Below, one piece after another: positions 1 to 8,060 of a stretch of 37,500 bases of DNA. A model generated the notes under the pieces. That model was not told the origin of the DNA. It saw only the letters and a list, made by a program, of their open reading frames with translations, and did no database searches. The DNA comes from Paracoccus sp. MBLB3053. GTDB taxonomy: Bacteria; Pseudomonadota; Alphaproteobacteria; Rhodobacterales; Rhodobacteraceae. A program made the translations under genes and the position numbers. Each line of letters begins with the position of its first letter. Within the stretch, counting starts at the first letter, position 1. The stretch lies in NCBI RefSeq assembly GCF_031822435.1, contig NZ_JAVQLW010000005.1, positions 1 through 37,500 of the forward strand. The letters are read 5' to 3'.

Positions 1-762
1 ATGAGCCCCACCTCTCTCTCTGTCGTCATTCCCTGCCATAACGAAGAAGGTGCGATCGCCGAGCTGATCGCCGAATGCTTCGCGGCCCTGCCCGAGCGCG
101 AGATCGAGGTCATCATCGTCGATGACGGTTCTCAGGACGCCACTGCCGCGCGGGTGCTGGAACTGGCCGCGCATGAGCCGCGCCTGCGCCTGATCCGCCA
201 TGCGCGGTGCTGCGGGCAATCGACGGCGATCCGCAGCGGCGTCGCGGCGGCGCGCCATGACTGGGTCGCGACGCTGGACGGCGATGGACAGAACCCGCCC
301 GACCAGATTCCGGTGCTGATCGCAGCCTTGGACATCGCGCCCGTGGCCAGGATCGGGCTGGTGCAGGGTCAACGTCTGGGTCGCCGCGACACCGCCAGCA
401 AACGCGTCGCCTCGCGGATGGCCAATGGGTTGCGCAATGCCGTGCTGCGGGATGGGGTAACGGATTCCGGCTGTGGGTTGAAGCTTTTCCGACGCGAGGC
501 TTGGCTCGCCATGCCCTTCTTTGACCATATCCACCGCTTCACGCCGGCAATGATGCGCCGCGACGGGTGGGAGGTGCTGATCAGCCCCGTCAACCACCGC
601 CCGCGCTTGTCAGGTCGATCGAACTACTCGAACCTGCAGCGCGCGCTGGTCGGCGTGGTCGACCTGCTCGGCGCTGCATGGCTGATCCGGCGCAGCGGGC
701 GACCCCGCCCGGTGCATTCGGAAAGCCACGCCGGTGAAGCCTTGCTGCGGGGTCGCGATTAG
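1..762 (+). CDS. GT2 glycosyltransferase, DPM1/ArnC-like
   Basis: Family 2 glycosyltransferase of 253 residues that probably moves a sugar from a nucleotide donor to a polyprenyl phosphate at the inner face of the cytoplasmic membrane. The N-terminus shows the GT-A signature VVIPCHNEE (residues 8-16), the acidic pair in IIVDDGSQD (DD at 41-42) and the metal-binding LDGDGQNPPD (DGD at 93-95). This pattern is typical of dolichyl-phosphate mannosyltransferase and ArnC homologues. No C-terminal membrane helices are evident, so it is a DPM1-like soluble form rather than a full ArnC. The ATG is the first base of the window, so the upstream context is unseen. A sensor kinase gene follows 63 bp later on the same strand; a link to envelope or lipid A modification is plausible but inferred. 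Confidence 0.85.
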   Translation: MSPTSLSVVIPCHNEEGAIAELIAECFAALPEREIEVIIVDDGSQDATAARVLELAAHEPRLRLIRHARCCGQSTAIRSGVAAARHDWVATLDGDGQNPPDQIPVLIAALDIAPVARIGLVQGQRLGRRDTASKRVASRMANGLRNAVLRDGVTDSGCGLKLFRREAWLAMPFFDHIHRFTPAMMRRDGWEVLISPVNHRPRLSGRSNYSNLQRALVGVVDLLGAAWLIRRSGRPRPVHSESHAGEALLRGRD

Positions 763-825
763 ATATTGCGGCTGGACGCGGCGGCGAATCCGGCCTCAAT
801 GAACTGGCCCAGCGATGGAGTTCCC

Positions 826-2091
826 ATGCCCCGCCCCCGCAGCCTGCGCCGCGATCTTGCCCTTGGCTTCAGCGCGGGAATCGTCCTGACCTGGCTGATC
901 GCGCTGCTGGTCGGCTGGACGATCCTGCGCAGCGAGATCGACGAGGTTTATGATGCCGCACTTGGCCGCACTGCCGACCGGATCCTGGCGATCGAGGAAA
1001 TTCAGCGCGGCACGCCTGGACGCAGCGACCTTTTGGCCAGGATGATCGGCCCGGAGGGCCAGGTGCTGTTCCGCTCTCGTCATGCAGATGGCGCACTGTT
1101 TGACGTAAACCGGAATGAAGGCTTCTCGGATGCGGGCAACATGCGGCTTCTGACGCTGAAAACCGAAGGCGGCGGGCTGTTGCAGGTCGCGGCCCCGCTT
1201 GAGGAACGCAGCGCTGCCGCGCGCGAGACCCTGGCCGGCATGCTGCTGCCCTCCGTCCTCTTGCTGCCGCTGGCCTTTCTGGGCGTCAGCTGGTTCACCC
1301 GCCGCCGCCTCGCCCCCGTCGATGATCTGTCACGCGAGGTGGCTGGACGCGATGCGCGCGATCTGCGCCCGTTGGGACTGAGCGACCTGCCCGCCGAGTT
1401 GAAGCCGATCCAGAGGGCAGTCGATCAGTTGATGGCGCAGCTGGACATTGCGCTGACTGCCGAGCGCGATTTTTCCTCGAATGCAGCGCATGAATTGCGC
1501 ACCCCGATCGCAGCGGCCTTGGCCCAGACCCAGCGTCTGGTCGCCGAAACCAGGGACCCCGCGGCCCGCGCCCGCGCCGAAGGCATCGCGACCTCGCTGC
1601 GCCGCCTCTCGCCCCTGTCGGAAAAACTGCTCGATCTGGCCCGTGCCGAAGGCATGACGGGCCGCGATCACGGGCTGCATGACATGGTTCCGGTGATGCG
1701 TCTGCTGGTCTCGGATTTCGACGGGCGGGTGCGGCTCGAACTAGCCGAAGATCCCGCGCCGATTGCCATGGATATCGATGCATTCGCCGTCCTCGCCCGC
1801 AACCTGATCGAAAACGCGCTGGTCCATGGTCTGCCGCCCGTGGTCGTGCGCCTGAGTAAGGAAGCACTGGTCGTGGAGAATTCCGGCCCGCCCATCAGCC
1901 CCGAAGCGCTGGCCAAGCTGACCCACCGCTTTGAGCGCGCCGGGAGCCAGAAACGGGGCTCGGGTCTTGGCCTAGCCATTGTCGAGACCATCGCTCACAA
2001 CACCGACGCGTCCCTGCACCTGACGTCGCCGGCGCCAGGAAAAACAGATGGGTTGCGAGCCGAGGTCCGCTTCAAATCATCCAATGAATGA
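826..2091 (+). CDS. Two-component sensor histidine kinase
   Basis: Membrane sensor kinase (421 residues from this start). It has a first transmembrane helix at about 13-34, a periplasmic loop of about 100 residues, a second helix at about 138-158, a HAMP-like linker, the H-box FSSNAAHELRTP (phospho-acceptor His222), the N-box LARNLIENALVHG (about 323-335) and the G-box GSGLGLAIVE (about 378-387). The size and short sensor match the QseC/PmrB/TctE type. The ATG at 826 has GGAG five bases upstream; an in-frame TTG at 766 would add 20 residues ahead of the first helix and is less likely. The partner response regulator is not in the window and probably lies upstream of the glycosyltransferase. 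Confidence 0.88.
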   Translation: MPRPRSLRRDLALGFSAGIVLTWLIALLVGWTILRSEIDEVYDAALGRTADRILAIEEIQRGTPGRSDLLARMIGPEGQVLFRSRHADGALFDVNRNEGFSDAGNMRLLTLKTEGGGLLQVAAPLEERSAAARETLAGMLLPSVLLLPLAFLGVSWFTRRRLAPVDDLSREVAGRDARDLRPLGLSDLPAELKPIQRAVDQLMAQLDIALTAERDFSSNAAHELRTPIAAALAQTQRLVAETRDPAARARAEGIATSLRRLSPLSEKLLDLARAEGMTGRDHGLHDMVPVMRLLVSDFDGRVRLELAEDPAPIAMDIDAFAVLARNLIENALVHGLPPVVVRLSKEALVVENSGPPISPEALAKLTHRFERAGSQKRGSGLGLAIVETIAHNTDASLHLTSPAPGKTDGLRAEVRFKSSNE

Positions 2092-2235
2092 ACGGCCTCG
2101 CGCAAGGACGTAAGGCAGGAGACGGAAGACGAAAGACAATTTGGGACTGTCCCACAGTTGCGCGCCTTCGTGATCCCGCTCTTGGCGGACCCAATGATTG
2201 GAGTTGGCTGGCATTGCTGCCCCTTCGCCGCCCCC

Positions 2236-2334
2236 TGGAAGATGCGGTCCCGTTGATCCGAAAAATGTGCATAAGTGGATTGCGGCACGAACGCAGCATG
2301 ATGCTGCGAGCAAGGAGAAGCCCGTGGCAAAGCG
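2236..2334 (-). repeat. Dispersed repeat, copy 1
   Basis: About 100 bp that aligns, in inverted orientation, with 34862-34961. The best-conserved block is 20 identical bases (2288-2307), which contain the palindrome GCAGCATGATGCTGC. Identity continues more loosely to both sides, for example an ATCCACTTA block. The surrounding 2092-2640 has no intact gene. Both copies sit beside fragments of an IS3 OrfB, so this is probably part of a decayed mobile element, but I cannot name the element. Confidence 0.6.
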
Positions 2335-2408
2335 ACTGCGCCCCAACCACAGCCTGGTGTGCAAGGGGGCACGCTCGGCAAGGCGGGTCTGATGCCGAGC
2401 GCAAGAAG

Positions 2409-2564
2409 ATGCCCGATCCTACCGCAAAGCTGAGCGTCTACCGCCAGTCCATCGTGCCGGGGATCCGCCGGGGCAGCGTGTGGGACAAACCCCGCCCGGT
2501 ATCGGACGCCGATTTGACGCTCATGCACCGGATCGACAGGCTGCACACGGATTGTGAAATTTAG
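2409..2564 (+). pseudogene. IS3-family OrfB transposase, N-terminal stub
   Basis: The first 51 residues of an IS3-family OrfB. The stretch from about RGSVWDKPRPVSDADLTLMH to RIDRLHTD matches the usual N-terminus of these transposases (RGSVYYKPRPVSDADLALMRRIDELH). Where the family continues with the YPFAGSRMLRD block, this frame stops at 2562-2564, so the DDE catalytic core is missing. No OrfA and no clear terminal inverted repeat are visible. A C-terminal stub of the same kind of transposase lies at 35002-35217. Confidence 0.7.
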
Positions 2565-2613
2565 CGAATTTCTCGGGGGCAGAGTTTTTTTCCACGCCCT
2601 CTATTGACTTAAA

Positions 2614-2629
2614 TGACCAATTTAGTCAG
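2614..2629 (+). promoter_or_regulatory. Iron-box-like operator upstream of entC
   Basis: TGACCAATTTAGTCAG. It contains TGA-N9-TCA, the form of the RirA iron-responsive operator, and also resembles the Iron-Rhodo-box attributed to IscR in Rhodobacterales (from memory). A TTGACT hexamer at 2604-2609 sits immediately upstream, and the wider block GACT(n14)AGTC is imperfectly palindromic. The site lies about 135 bp before the isochorismate synthase start. A near copy is at 5620-5635. Confidence 0.55.
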
Positions 2630-2763
2630 CCATACGCAACCTCAGGATGATCTAGCCTGGCAGCAATGCCAGTCGTGATATCTTCGAATCGCGCCAGCTT
2701 CTGCCAGCCTTTTCCGTCAAAATCCGCGCGCGACAGCGCGTCTGGCCTGGCCGAGAACTGGAC

Positions 2764-3978
2764 ATGGATCAACCCCTTTGCAACATGCACGAATTTCCTG
2801 CGGCCGAGCAGGTCGCTGCCGGACCCTTTTCCTTCAGCGGACCGGGCGGGCGCCTTGCGGCGGGCCATGAACTGCGCCCTGTCGATCGGGGCCGGGCAGA
2901 CAGCCTTGACGTCCGTGTGGCCGAGGCTTTCCGATGCAGCCGCCCGGGCGCAGTGATCGGAGGAGCCCTGCCCTTCCGGCGCATGGACGACGACTTCCTG
3001 TGGTGTTCCCAAAGGCCCGAATACGGGCCTGCAACGGCAGGGCCGGATGATTGCGCCTCGGGCGAGGCGGTATTGCAGACCGAAACTTCCTCTCGGCTTT
3101 ATGGCGAAGCCGTGTCTGAGGCCCTTCGGGTGATGGATCGGGAAAGGACCGGCAGGGACCCCCTGCGCAAGATCGTCTTGGCACGCACCTTGGCCGTGAT
3201 CGCGCCCGACCGCATCGCGCCCGATCCGTTGATGGCCCGGCTGGGCGAGGACCCGTCCGTCACCGCGTTCAAGGTCGCGCTGCCGGCAAGATCTGACAGC
3301 GCCGCGGCGCGATGGCTGGTTGGTGCCACGCCCGAATTGCTGCTGGAAAAGCGGGCCGGGCGAATTCAGTCCTATCCGCTGGCAGGTTCCGCCCGCCGCA
3401 GCCATGATCCGGTCAGTGACGCCGAGGCCTGTTCCAATCTCGCTCGCTCCGAGAAAGACCGGCGCGAACATGCGATGGTGGTCGAATATATCCTAGACAC
3501 GCTGTCCCCGTGGTGCCGAAACCTTGGCTGCCCCGAGGGGACCGGCCTCACCTGCACCCGCAGCATGTGGCATCTGGGCACGCGGATCGTCGGTGATCTG
3601 AAGAACGACACCGTTCCCTCGGTCATTCTCGCGTCAGCCTTGCATCCGACGCCGGCGGTCTGCGGCCTGCCCCGAGATCGCGCAGCCGCGCTGATAGATA
3701 GGCTCGAACCGGTGTCGCGCGATTTCTATGCCGGGGTGGTCGGATGGTGCAACCAGCGCGGGGACGGGGCCTGGCAGGTGGCAATCCGCTGCGCCGAATT
3801 GTCCGGCAATCGCGCCCGGCTCTTTGCCGGCGCGGGCATCGTCCCGGGATCCGATCCTGACTCCGAGACCGCCGAAACCGGCAGCAAGTTCGCGGCGCTC
3901 TTACGCGCCTTCGGACTTCCCGGCGATGCCGCGCTGGAACTGGATGCGTCGGCCCGTCTCGAGGAAATCGGCGCATGA
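2764..3978 (+). CDS. entC: Isochorismate synthase (EntC/DhbC type)
   Basis: Chorismate-binding enzyme of 404 residues that isomerises chorismate to isochorismate, the entry step to 2,3-dihydroxybenzoate or salicylate siderophores. Visible family blocks are KIVLAR (136-141, with the catalytic-base lysine), LVGATPELLLEK (185-196), YPLAGSARR (204-212), SEKDRREHAMVVEY (229-242) and the C-terminal GAGIVPGSDP...ETGSKF. The length is normal for EntC (about 390). Upstream, the frame is closed by a stop at 2653 and offers no other ATG, so this start is chosen although its ribosome-binding site is weak. It overlaps the next gene by ATGA. The rest of the dihydroxybenzoate pathway (EntA, EntB, EntE) is not in the window. 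Confidence 0.87.
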   Translation: MDQPLCNMHEFPAAEQVAAGPFSFSGPGGRLAAGHELRPVDRGRADSLDVRVAEAFRCSRPGAVIGGALPFRRMDDDFLWCSQRPEYGPATAGPDDCASGEAVLQTETSSRLYGEAVSEALRVMDRERTGRDPLRKIVLARTLAVIAPDRIAPDPLMARLGEDPSVTAFKVALPARSDSAAARWLVGATPELLLEKRAGRIQSYPLAGSARRSHDPVSDAEACSNLARSEKDRREHAMVVEYILDTLSPWCRNLGCPEGTGLTCTRSMWHLGTRIVGDLKNDTVPSVILASALHPTPAVCGLPRDRAAALIDRLEPVSRDFYAGVVGWCNQRGDGAWQVAIRCAELSGNRARLFAGAGIVPGSDPDSETAETGSKFAALLRAFGLPGDAALELDASARLEEIGA

Positions 3979-5300
3979 GCGAGCCCCGATCAGAACTGGA
4001 CTGGTATCCACTGACCCTCGCCCAGCTTGATTTCTGGGAGGAGTTCCGGGCACATCCCGGGGTTGCCGTCTCGACCGTGGCCCATGCCATCTGCTTCCGG
4101 GGCGCATTGAACCCTGATGCGCTTGCACGTGCGATCCAGACGACAATTGCCGAAACCGATGTCTTTGCGCTGCGGTTTCGTGAGGGGCCCGAGGGGCCGC
4201 GACAGGCGGTCAGCGCGAATTGGGCGCCAGAGCTTCGCCCAATTGACCTTCGCCTTCAACCCGCCCCTGAAAGGCAGGCGAAGGCGATGATGCAGGCGGA
4301 TCTCGACAGCCCGCTAGACCTGACTGGCGCAGGGCTCTCCGCGCAATGGTTGATGCAGACCGGCACGGAGGAGTGGATTTGGTATTGTCGGGGCCACCAT
4401 ATCTTTTTGGACGGATTTGCCATGGCGCTGATCGAGCGCCGCGTCGCGCAGCTTTATGCCCACCTCACGCAGGGAAGCGAGCCGGGCGAAGCCTTTGCTG
4501 CATTCCCGCAATTTCTGGCCGAGGAGGAGGCCTATCGCCAGGGCCCGCGTCATACGGCAGCTGCGAAATATTGGCGCGAGCAGATTGGTCGCACTCCGGG
4601 CTTGCCCGCCTTGCGCAAAGGGTCCGAAGACTATCCCGCAGTTCCCCTATTGTCTGAGATGGATCTTTCGGATCTTTCCGAGCCGCTGCGGGCCCTGGCC
4701 GCGCGGCTTGAACTGGGGATAGTCGATCTCTTGACGCTGCTCTCCGCGATCTGGCTTTGGCGTCATCCTTGCTGCCAGGACGATGTGGCGCAATGCCCGC
4801 GAACTGTCTGGCTCCCTTTCATGAGCCGCTTCGGCAGCATCAGCGCACGGGTTCCGGCGATGGTGGTGAACATCCTGCCATTTTGCGTCGCGCCCGATCC
4901 CGCCCTTGGATTTACCGAAAACTTGCAGGCCCTTGCTCATGAGCTTCGCCAGATGCGCCGCCATGGCCGTTACCGAATCGAGCAGATCACCCGCGACCAA
5001 GGGCTTGATAGCCAGCATCGCTTTTTTTTCTCACCGCTTATCAACGTCATGCCCTTTGACCGCCCGCGCTTCCAGGACTGCACGGTTGAACACGAGGTTC
5101 TGGCGGCGGGGCCTGGCGACGGCTTCAACATGAGCTTTTCCTGCGATAGCGCAGGCGATGGGCTGGCGCTTTGTCTCGAGGCCGATCCCGCCTTGACGCC
5201 CGCCGCCATGTTCGATTTCCACCGTCGCGCCTTTCCCGAGTTTTTGCACCAATGTGCTGCGCAACCGGCCAACATTACCCTGGAAGAAACTTTCGGCTGA
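3975..5300 (+). CDS. Free-standing NRPS condensation domain, VibH-like
   Basis: A 441-residue protein that consists only of a nonribosomal peptide synthetase condensation domain: N-terminal YPLTLAQLDFW (11-21), the catalytic HHIFLDG (141-147, HHxxxDG motif with the second His as presumed base), and later the latch/floor regions. There is no adenylation, carrier or thioesterase domain. Size and architecture match VibH, which joins a carrier-bound 2,3-dihydroxybenzoyl group to a free polyamine in vibriobactin synthesis. Coupling to entC by a 4-bp ATGA overlap supports a catecholate role. By inference, a spermidine-based siderophore such as parabactin of Paracoccus denitrificans is the likeliest product. 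Its stop codon abuts the stop of the convergent DUF2218 gene. Confidence 0.8.
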   Translation: MSEPRSELDWYPLTLAQLDFWEEFRAHPGVAVSTVAHAICFRGALNPDALARAIQTTIAETDVFALRFREGPEGPRQAVSANWAPELRPIDLRLQPAPERQAKAMMQADLDSPLDLTGAGLSAQWLMQTGTEEWIWYCRGHHIFLDGFAMALIERRVAQLYAHLTQGSEPGEAFAAFPQFLAEEEAYRQGPRHTAAAKYWREQIGRTPGLPALRKGSEDYPAVPLLSEMDLSDLSEPLRALAARLELGIVDLLTLLSAIWLWRHPCCQDDVAQCPRTVWLPFMSRFGSISARVPAMVVNILPFCVAPDPALGFTENLQALAHELRQMRRHGRYRIEQITRDQGLDSQHRFFFSPLINVMPFDRPRFQDCTVEHEVLAAGPGDGFNMSFSCDSAGDGLALCLEADPALTPAAMFDFHRRAFPEFLHQCAAQPANITLEETFG

Positions 5301-5609
5301 TCAGGCCGTGGGGACCGTCTCGGACCACGTCATCATTGTAAAGTTTTCGCGGAAGGCAAAGCGCGCAAGGTGGTCGTCAATGACCGCGCGCAGCATGGCC
5401 ACGGCCTCGGCCTCCGAGGTCGTGATGGTCACCTCCAGATCGTCGGCCCCCGCCCGCATTTGCGCGCTGCCCTTCTGAAATTTGACATGCGCCTGGTCGC
5501 CCTCGACCGTGGCAGGAACCTTATGGGCGAAATGCTTGCAAAGCTGGGTCATGTAGCGCTGCGCATTGGGCGTGGCGAAGTGTCCGGTCGTTTTTAGCAT
5601 GGTAGACAT
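5301..5609 (-). CDS. DUF2218 family protein
   Basis: A 102-residue protein of the DUF2218 family (H-F-A-H-K at about 27-31; a V-x-F-x-x-G-S/A-x-M-x-A-x-x-D-x-L pattern in the middle). The family has no proven biochemical function but is repeatedly found beside or fused to siderophore-interacting reductases, so a part in iron uptake is plausible. No signal peptide or membrane helix is seen. It faces the condensation-domain gene with no gap between stop codons. An iron-box-like site lies 11-26 bp upstream of its ATG, supporting iron-dependent control. Confidence 0.8.
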   Translation of the reverse strand: MSTMLKTTGHFATPNAQRYMTQLCKHFAHKVPATVEGDQAHVKFQKGSAQMRAGADDLEVTITTSEAEAVAMLRAVIDDHLARFAFRENFTMMTWSETVPTA

Positions 5610-5619
5610 AATACTAACC

Positions 5620-5635
5620 TGAGTTATTTAGTCGG
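5620..5635 (+). promoter_or_regulatory. Iron-box-like operator upstream of DUF2218
   Basis: TGAGTTATTTAGTCGG matches the site at 2614-2629 at 12 of 16 positions, including a shared ATTTAGTC core and the TGA-N9-TC frame. It lies immediately upstream of the minus-strand DUF2218 start, where a repressor would block transcription or initiation. Confidence 0.5.
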
Positions 5636-6011
5636 TAACTGACGGCAGGAAGCCGTTCTGACCGGAACTTGTCAAGCGGAAGCTCCTTTTCCGCCCTTCA
5701 ATTCCGAGCCAACGCTCTGACAATTATCCGAAAACTTGGGCGCCGAGATCGATCCGGCGCCGCAACCGCTAAACAGGCCTTGCTTGCCGTTCTCGGCACC
5801 GGCGTAGCAGCGGACGCATTCACCTTTACGGAAAATTCAGTGGTAACAATGCGCAGGTCGAGGCGCCTCGGGCGCCTGATCAGTTCGGGCTGAAGCGCTC
5901 ATTGAGGGACCTGAAACGCTGCCGGTAAGCTATGCTCTGTCGAGAGCAGAAATGCATTTAGCTGTCACATCCAAGTCGCCTTGTCGGAACCACTCCCCGA
6001 ACTTTCCGAGA
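5636..6011. other. Intergenic stretch with no gene seen
   Basis: About 375 bp between the DUF2218 upstream site and the end of the tetR-type gene. Short open frames are present but show no recognisable protein pattern and no ribosome-binding site. No clear terminator or repeat was found. Confidence 0.5.
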
Positions 6012-6671
6012 TCAATCCTGACCTGCGGCAATTCCGGCGAAGAGAATGGACAGCCTGGTCAGGATCTCCTCGGCCTGAAATGCCGTGTCGACGGGGCCTT
6101 TGCGATGCCGTTTGGGAAGCTGGACCCCATCGACCACGTCCAGCATCATTCCTGCCAGGCGTCCTGAATCAACCCGTGGAACCCTACCGCCAGATATTTC
6201 CCGCTCGATCCATTCCACCAACAGCTCGCGGGATCGGATGGCGCCGCTGTCGTAGATCAGGGCATTTAACTCTGGCGCGAGCAGGCTTTCGCGATTCACC
6301 AGTGTCACAAGCGCCCGGCGTTCCGCCGCCAGCCTTTCGTCAAGGTCGAGGCGAAAGATCCTGCGCAGTACCTCTGTCAGCGGGACATTTTCATCGTCCG
6401 GGCGCGGGAGGTCGAGGATCAGATGGCTACGGGACACGATCGTGTCGAGGAAGAGTTGCCGCTTGTCCTCGAACTGCTGGTAGAGATCCCGTTTCGACAT
6501 GCCTGCGGTCCGCGCGATGTCTGACATCGTGGCCTTGGCAAACCCCTTTTCGATGAAGGTTGTCATTGCTGCATCAAGGATCGACGCCCGGCGAACGTCA
6601 TCGGCCATCGCCTTTGGCCGGCCGCGCGGCTTTGCACCGGCCCCGGCGTCGCGTTCGCTCTCCATTGACAT
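6012..6671 (-). CDS. TetR/AcrR family transcriptional regulator
   Basis: A 219-residue TetR-type repressor. The N-terminal DNA-binding part reads ILDAAMTTFIEKGFAKATMS then DIARTAGMSKRDLYQQFEDK (about 30-70), the canonical helix-turn-helix of the family. The C-terminal half is the variable ligand-binding domain. A short basic tail (KPRGRPKAM) precedes the HTH. It is transcribed divergently from the Tat-exported esterase gene across 93 bp that contain an inverted repeat, so local control of that gene is the simplest inference. The effector is unknown. Confidence 0.9.
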   Translation of the reverse strand: MSMESERDAGAGAKPRGRPKAMADDVRRASILDAAMTTFIEKGFAKATMSDIARTAGMSKRDLYQQFEDKRQLFLDTIVSRSHLILDLPRPDDENVPLTEVLRRIFRLDLDERLAAERRALVTLVNRESLLAPELNALIYDSGAIRSRELLVEWIEREISGGRVPRVDSGRLAGMMLDVVDGVQLPKRHRKGPVDTAFQAEEILTRLSILFAGIAAGQD

Positions 6672-6684
6672 GACTTCAGCTTCC

Positions 6685-6706
6685 CCTATTTTTGGAACTC
6701 AATAGG
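6685..6706. promoter_or_regulatory. Candidate TetR operator
   Basis: Inverted repeat CCTATT-N10-AATAGG in the divergent region between the TetR gene (start 6671) and the esterase gene (start 6765). Location and size suit a TetR-family dimer. The arms are short (6 bp), so the call is tentative. Confidence 0.35.
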
Positions 6707-6764
6707 TACCATATAAAAATGCTACGGACGAGCGGGTCGGTGGCAGATTTCGAAAGGCTTCACA

Positions 6765-8051
6765 ATGACGACGCGTCGCACTTTTATGATCGGCCTCGGC
6801 GCTGCCGGCACAGTCGCCTCCCTGTCGCTACCCGCCATGGCATCCGCGCCTGCCCCGCAGGCGGCGACCGCAATCACCAAGGTCTTTGGTGACGGGCTGC
6901 GCTTTGTCGCGATCGCTGTTCACTACGACAGCTCGGTGCAGGCCGATGCGCTTGACGCCGAGGATTTCATTGTAGAGGGGCGCACGGTCACCGATGTCTA
7001 TCCGGCCAACGCACCCGAACCTGGCACACGCGCTGATGAAGGCAGCTACGTGATCGTTGTCCTTTCATCGAACGATGAAGCGGCGCGCCTAAAGCAGGAG
7101 CAGGACCGTTCCGCGCAACCGAAAATGGCCGGAGGCAAACCAAGCTGGAAAGCTGGTGATCCCAACGTGTCTGACGTGACATGGCACAGTCCCGCAGCCG
7201 TTCTGGCCACTCCTGATGGCGATGTCGCGACCTCTTCTGTACGAAACCTCGTCGTGGATCAGTTCGAACAGCGCGTCTGGCAAGACCCGGATACGGGTGA
7301 CACCTTGCCCTACAACCTGTTCATCCCGAACGGATACGATCGGGCAAAATCCTACCCGCTGGTCAATTTCATGCATGACGCAGGCGCGACCAGCGAAGAT
7401 CCCCTGATGACGCTCAAGCAAGGGCTGGGCGCGATCTCATGGGCTTCGCCGCAGGATCAGGCGGCACGCCCTGCCTTTGTCCTTGCGCCGCAATATGCAG
7501 AGATCATCGCGGACGACGAGAACAATACCTCGTCGATGCTGGATACCACGATCAATCTGATCAAGTCGCTGACGCGGGAATTCTCGATTGACCCCGCCCG
7601 GCTTTATACAACGGGCCAGTCGGGTGGCGGCATGATGTCGATCGCCATGAACGTGAAGTACCCCGATTTCTTTGCCGCGAGCTTCCTTGTGGCATGTCAG
7701 TGGGGGCCTGAACTGGTGGAACCCATGGCGGGGAACCGGATGTTCATCATCACCTCGCAAGACGATGGCCGCGCCTTCCCCGGTCAGAATGCCCTGACCG
7801 AGGCCCTGGAAGCCGCCGGGGCCACGGTGGCGCGGGCGGTCTGGGACGGGACCTGGACCGACGACCAGTATCAGTTCGCCTTCGACGATCTGAACGCCGA
7901 AGGGGCGCGGATCAATTATGTCAGCTTCGCCAAGGGCACGGTGATCCCCGAAGGGGAAAGCACCGAGGGCGCTGCGGGTCATCAGAATACCTGGCGCCTG
8001 GCCTATTCCATCGAGCCGGTTCGCGCCTGGCTGCTGCGGACCGATCCGTAG
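6765..8051 (+). CDS. Tat-exported alpha/beta hydrolase (COG4099-like esterase/peptidase)
   Basis: A 428-residue secreted hydrolase. The N-terminus TTRRTFMIGLGAAG is a twin-arginine signal ending near residue 27 (AMASA). Residues about 40-140 form an N-terminal beta domain. The alpha/beta-hydrolase domain follows, with the nucleophile elbow GQSGGG (284-289, Ser286), a likely acid in the TSQDDGRAF segment and a likely His in GHQNTW near the C-terminus. It resembles the predicted peptidase/PHB-depolymerase-like COG4099 group; the substrate cannot be read from sequence. Esterases in siderophore regions sometimes hydrolyse ester siderophores, but that is only an inference from the neighbourhood. 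Start supported by AAGG 11 bases upstream. Confidence 0.8.
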   Translation: MTTRRTFMIGLGAAGTVASLSLPAMASAPAPQAATAITKVFGDGLRFVAIAVHYDSSVQADALDAEDFIVEGRTVTDVYPANAPEPGTRADEGSYVIVVLSSNDEAARLKQEQDRSAQPKMAGGKPSWKAGDPNVSDVTWHSPAAVLATPDGDVATSSVRNLVVDQFEQRVWQDPDTGDTLPYNLFIPNGYDRAKSYPLVNFMHDAGATSEDPLMTLKQGLGAISWASPQDQAARPAFVLAPQYAEIIADDENNTSSMLDTTINLIKSLTREFSIDPARLYTTGQSGGGMMSIAMNVKYPDFFAASFLVACQWGPELVEPMAGNRMFIITSQDDGRAFPGQNALTEALEAAGATVARAVWDGTWTDDQYQFAFDDLNAEGARINYVSFAKGTVIPEGESTEGAAGHQNTWRLAYSIEPVRAWLLRTDP

Positions 8052-8060
8052 GTTACAAGC

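Noticed and set aside
2236..2334. Treating the GCAGCATGATGCTGC palindrome as a transcription-factor site
   Set aside because: Similarity between the two copies extends about 100 bp beyond the palindrome and both sit in IS debris, so a mobile-element origin explains it better.
2626..3471. A 281-codon minus-strand frame
   Set aside because: Shadow of the isochorismate synthase gene, and its end would overlap the iron box.
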